From an uncultured Bacteroidales bacterium (lineage in GTDB: Bacteria; Bacteroidota; Bacteroidia; Bacteroidales; P3): DNA of 6,752 bases. The stretch covers positions 1 through 6,752 of the forward strand of contig CAJOQB010000059.1 of NCBI GenBank assembly GCA_905236405.1. The letters are read 5' to 3'. The position numbers and the translations under genes were made by a program. Of the stretch, positions 5,837 to 6,752 are shown one piece after another. The stretch's first letter is position 1. Each line of letters starts with the position of its first letter. The notes under the pieces were generated by a model. That model saw nothing but the letters and a program-made list of their open reading frames with translations. It had not been told where the DNA came from and searched no databases.

Positions 5837-6193
5837 ATGAGAAAGTTGTTATTCTTTTTCGCACTGGCAACAATCGGCATTGCCGCCATAGCCAAGCTTA
5901 TAAGCCAAGGCACCGCACAAAAAGTTGCAGAGCATTTCTGGCAGCGTCAAGCCAACAGCAACGCCAATCTCGAAGAGGTAAGCCATCGCGCCACGTTCCA
6001 ACACCTCTACCTTTTTGAAGTCAGCGGTGCCAAAGGATTTGTCGTAGTGGCTGCCGACGATATCGCCACTCCCATTCTGGGATACTCCACTCTCCACGGG
6101 GACTCAGAAACCCCACAGGACACCATTAAGGAGCTGTGCTGCAACGAAAAGATAGGTTCTCCTGCAACAAGAAGGATAGGTTTTGCCGCGTAA
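5837..6193 (+). CDS. Exported C10-peptidase prodomain / Spi-like protein, C-terminus aberrant
   Basis: The 118-residue product starts with a signal peptide (MRKLLFFFALATIGIAAIA, likely cut after residue 19). It continues with the fold typical of the streptopain (SpeB) prodomain and the related Spi inhibitors: a helix AQKVAEHFWQRQA, LYLFEVSGAKGFVVVAADDIATPILGYS (about 57-84) and a following Gly-Asp turn. In full C10 peptidases of Bacteroidales this leads into a catalytic domain with Cys and His, which is wholly missing here. After about residue 94 the sequence (DTIKELCCNEKIGSP...) no longer resembles the family and contains a translated 23-bp imperfect duplication. Promoter, signal peptide and terminator are intact, so a short secreted protein could be made. 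It is either a degraded protease gene or a free-standing protease inhibitor. The prodomain assignment is fairly secure; function is open. Confidence 0.75.
   Translation: MRKLLFFFALATIGIAAIAKLISQGTAQKVAEHFWQRQANSNANLEEVSHRATFQHLYLFEVSGAKGFVVVAADDIATPILGYSTLHGDSETPQDTIKELCCNEKIGSPATRRIGFAA
6139..6183 (+). repeat. Imperfect 23-bp tandem duplication
   Basis: CTGCAACGAAAAGATAGGTT (6139-6158) is followed 23 bp later by CTGCAACAAGAAGGATAGGT (from 6162), with the shared core CTGCAAC and GATAGGTT. It lies exactly where the C10-prodomain protein stops resembling its family, so it may mark a rearrangement scar. I do not recognise it as a known insertion-sequence end. Confidence 0.55.
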
Positions 6194-6245
6194 TTTGAAA
6201 AATGTTTCTGACGACAGCAAAGTAACCGCGAATCTTTTAATACGA

Positions 6246-6282
6246 AACGGGGCGGCCTGTTCGAGGTCGCCCCGTTCTTTTT
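6246..6282 (+). terminator. Strong intrinsic terminator
   Basis: AACGGGGCGGCCT (6246-6258) pairs with AGGTCGCCCCGTT (6264-6276), 13 pairs with one G-U, closing a 5-nt loop. C and five T follow. It terminates the C10-prodomain transcript 52 bp after its stop and lies just beyond the end of the convergent minus-strand ATPase gene. Confidence 0.92.
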
Positions 6283-6299
6283 GCACTAAGATTCGTCCA

Positions 6300-6752
6300 C
6301 TACATATCCTCCATCGTCAACCCAATCTGTTGGACTGAATATTTGGCCAGTTTCTTGTCGAGGGTGGCCACTTTCTTGGCCAGCTCTATTGGATTCAGTT
6401 TTTTTCGCTGGCGCTTGATTTCGGCCACTACCGCCGTCTTGTCGATATCGTTCAAGGCTATCATGTCTATCTCGTTCAATCCTTTGCGATCCCAGTAGTT
6501 GCCCACCAGGGTCACTCGCTCTTCCTCCATCCACTTCTGGCGGAAATACTGTTCGAGCACAAGACCTGAATACTGCTCATAGTTGCGTTCCACAATCTCG
6601 AACAGTAGGTCGTTGCGTTCCATCTCGATAAGCGACTGGTTGCGCAGGATGAAGCGGAACCAAAAGCGCAGAAAGCAGTCGCCCAATTGCCAGCGAGAGT
6701 TGCGCCCACCGGGCTTGCTGAACAGGGGCTGACAGCGGCGGATGTAGCTGTA
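6300..6752 (-). CDS. DUF234-type ATPase, C-terminal 150 residues (cut by window edge)
   Basis: The frame stays open through the right edge, so the N-terminal AAA/archaeal-type ATPase domain lies outside the window; 150 residues to the TAG at 6302-6300 are visible. Counting from the first visible residue, YIRRCQPLFSKPGGRNSRW (3-21) and GDCFLRFWFRF (24-34) are the hallmark junction of ATPases with a DUF234 C-terminus. The remainder shows a PD-(D/E)XK nuclease-like pattern: Glu67 in SGLVLEQYF, Asp96 in LNEIDMIAL and Glu111/Lys113 in AVVAEIKR. All four catalytic-type positions are present. These proteins are common in many copies in Bacteroidales and their biological role is not settled; some are suspected in defence or mobile DNA. 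Apparent starts inside the frame, such as the TTG at 6686, are not real because homology continues upstream. The gene converges on the C10-prodomain gene with a terminator between. Confidence 0.87.
   Translation of the reverse strand, partial: YSYIRRCQPLFSKPGGRNSRWQLGDCFLRFWFRFILRNQSLIEMERNDLLFEIVERNYEQYSGLVLEQYFRQKWMEEERVTLVGNYWDRKGLNEIDMIALNDIDKTAVVAEIKRQRKKLNPIELAKKVATLDKKLAKYSVQQIGLTMEDM

Overview
The window looks like chromosomal DNA of a Bacteroidales bacterium, probably a Prevotella-type member; the species cannot be named from sequence alone. Four promoters fit the Bacteroidetes -33/-7 pattern (TTG ... TAnnTTTG), and start codons sit in AT-rich leaders without Shine-Dalgarno sequences. 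The gene content also fits: an S46 dipeptidyl-peptidase, a signal-peptide TonB_C protein, a C10-peptidase prodomain, a split HipA module and a DUF234 ATPase.

Left part (1-2891, + strand): a promoter and a short leader precede a complete secreted S46 peptidase with a full His/Asp/Ser triad and the glycine that marks DPP7-type specificity. A small exported TonB_C-domain protein follows after 53 bp, probably on the same transcript, and the pair ends in a strong intrinsic terminator. Centre (2946-4300, + strand): acetate kinase (ackA) stands alone with its own promoter and terminator and no pta beside it. Its length matches the family, but several normally fixed active-site positions are changed.

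The terminator after ackA also separates it from a convergent minus-strand module (5478-4305). That module holds an Xre-type repressor, a free-standing HipA N-terminal-domain protein and a HipA-type kinase remnant. The layout resembles the three-gene HipBST toxin-antitoxin type. The kinase has lost its N-lobe and is interrupted by stop codons, so the toxin appears dead while both antitoxin-like genes are intact. The repressor's promoter is flanked by a perfect 11-bp inverted repeat, a likely autoregulatory operator pair.

Right part (5479-6752): about 200 bp of AT-rich DNA without a convincing gene leads into an 11-bp-period repeat array of eight units that reverses orientation after the second unit. 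The array lies just upstream of the promoter of a short exported protein that has only the inhibitor/prodomain part of a C10 (streptopain-like) peptidase, with an odd C-terminus carrying a 23-bp imperfect duplication. A GC-rich terminator follows. The window closes with the 3' end of a minus-strand ATPase of the DUF234 type carrying an intact PD-(D/E)XK nuclease-like motif set.

The first half reads as housekeeping and peptide-scavenging functions: extracellular dipeptide release, outer-membrane energy transduction and acetate/ATP metabolism. The second half reads as accessory DNA in decay and rearrangement.
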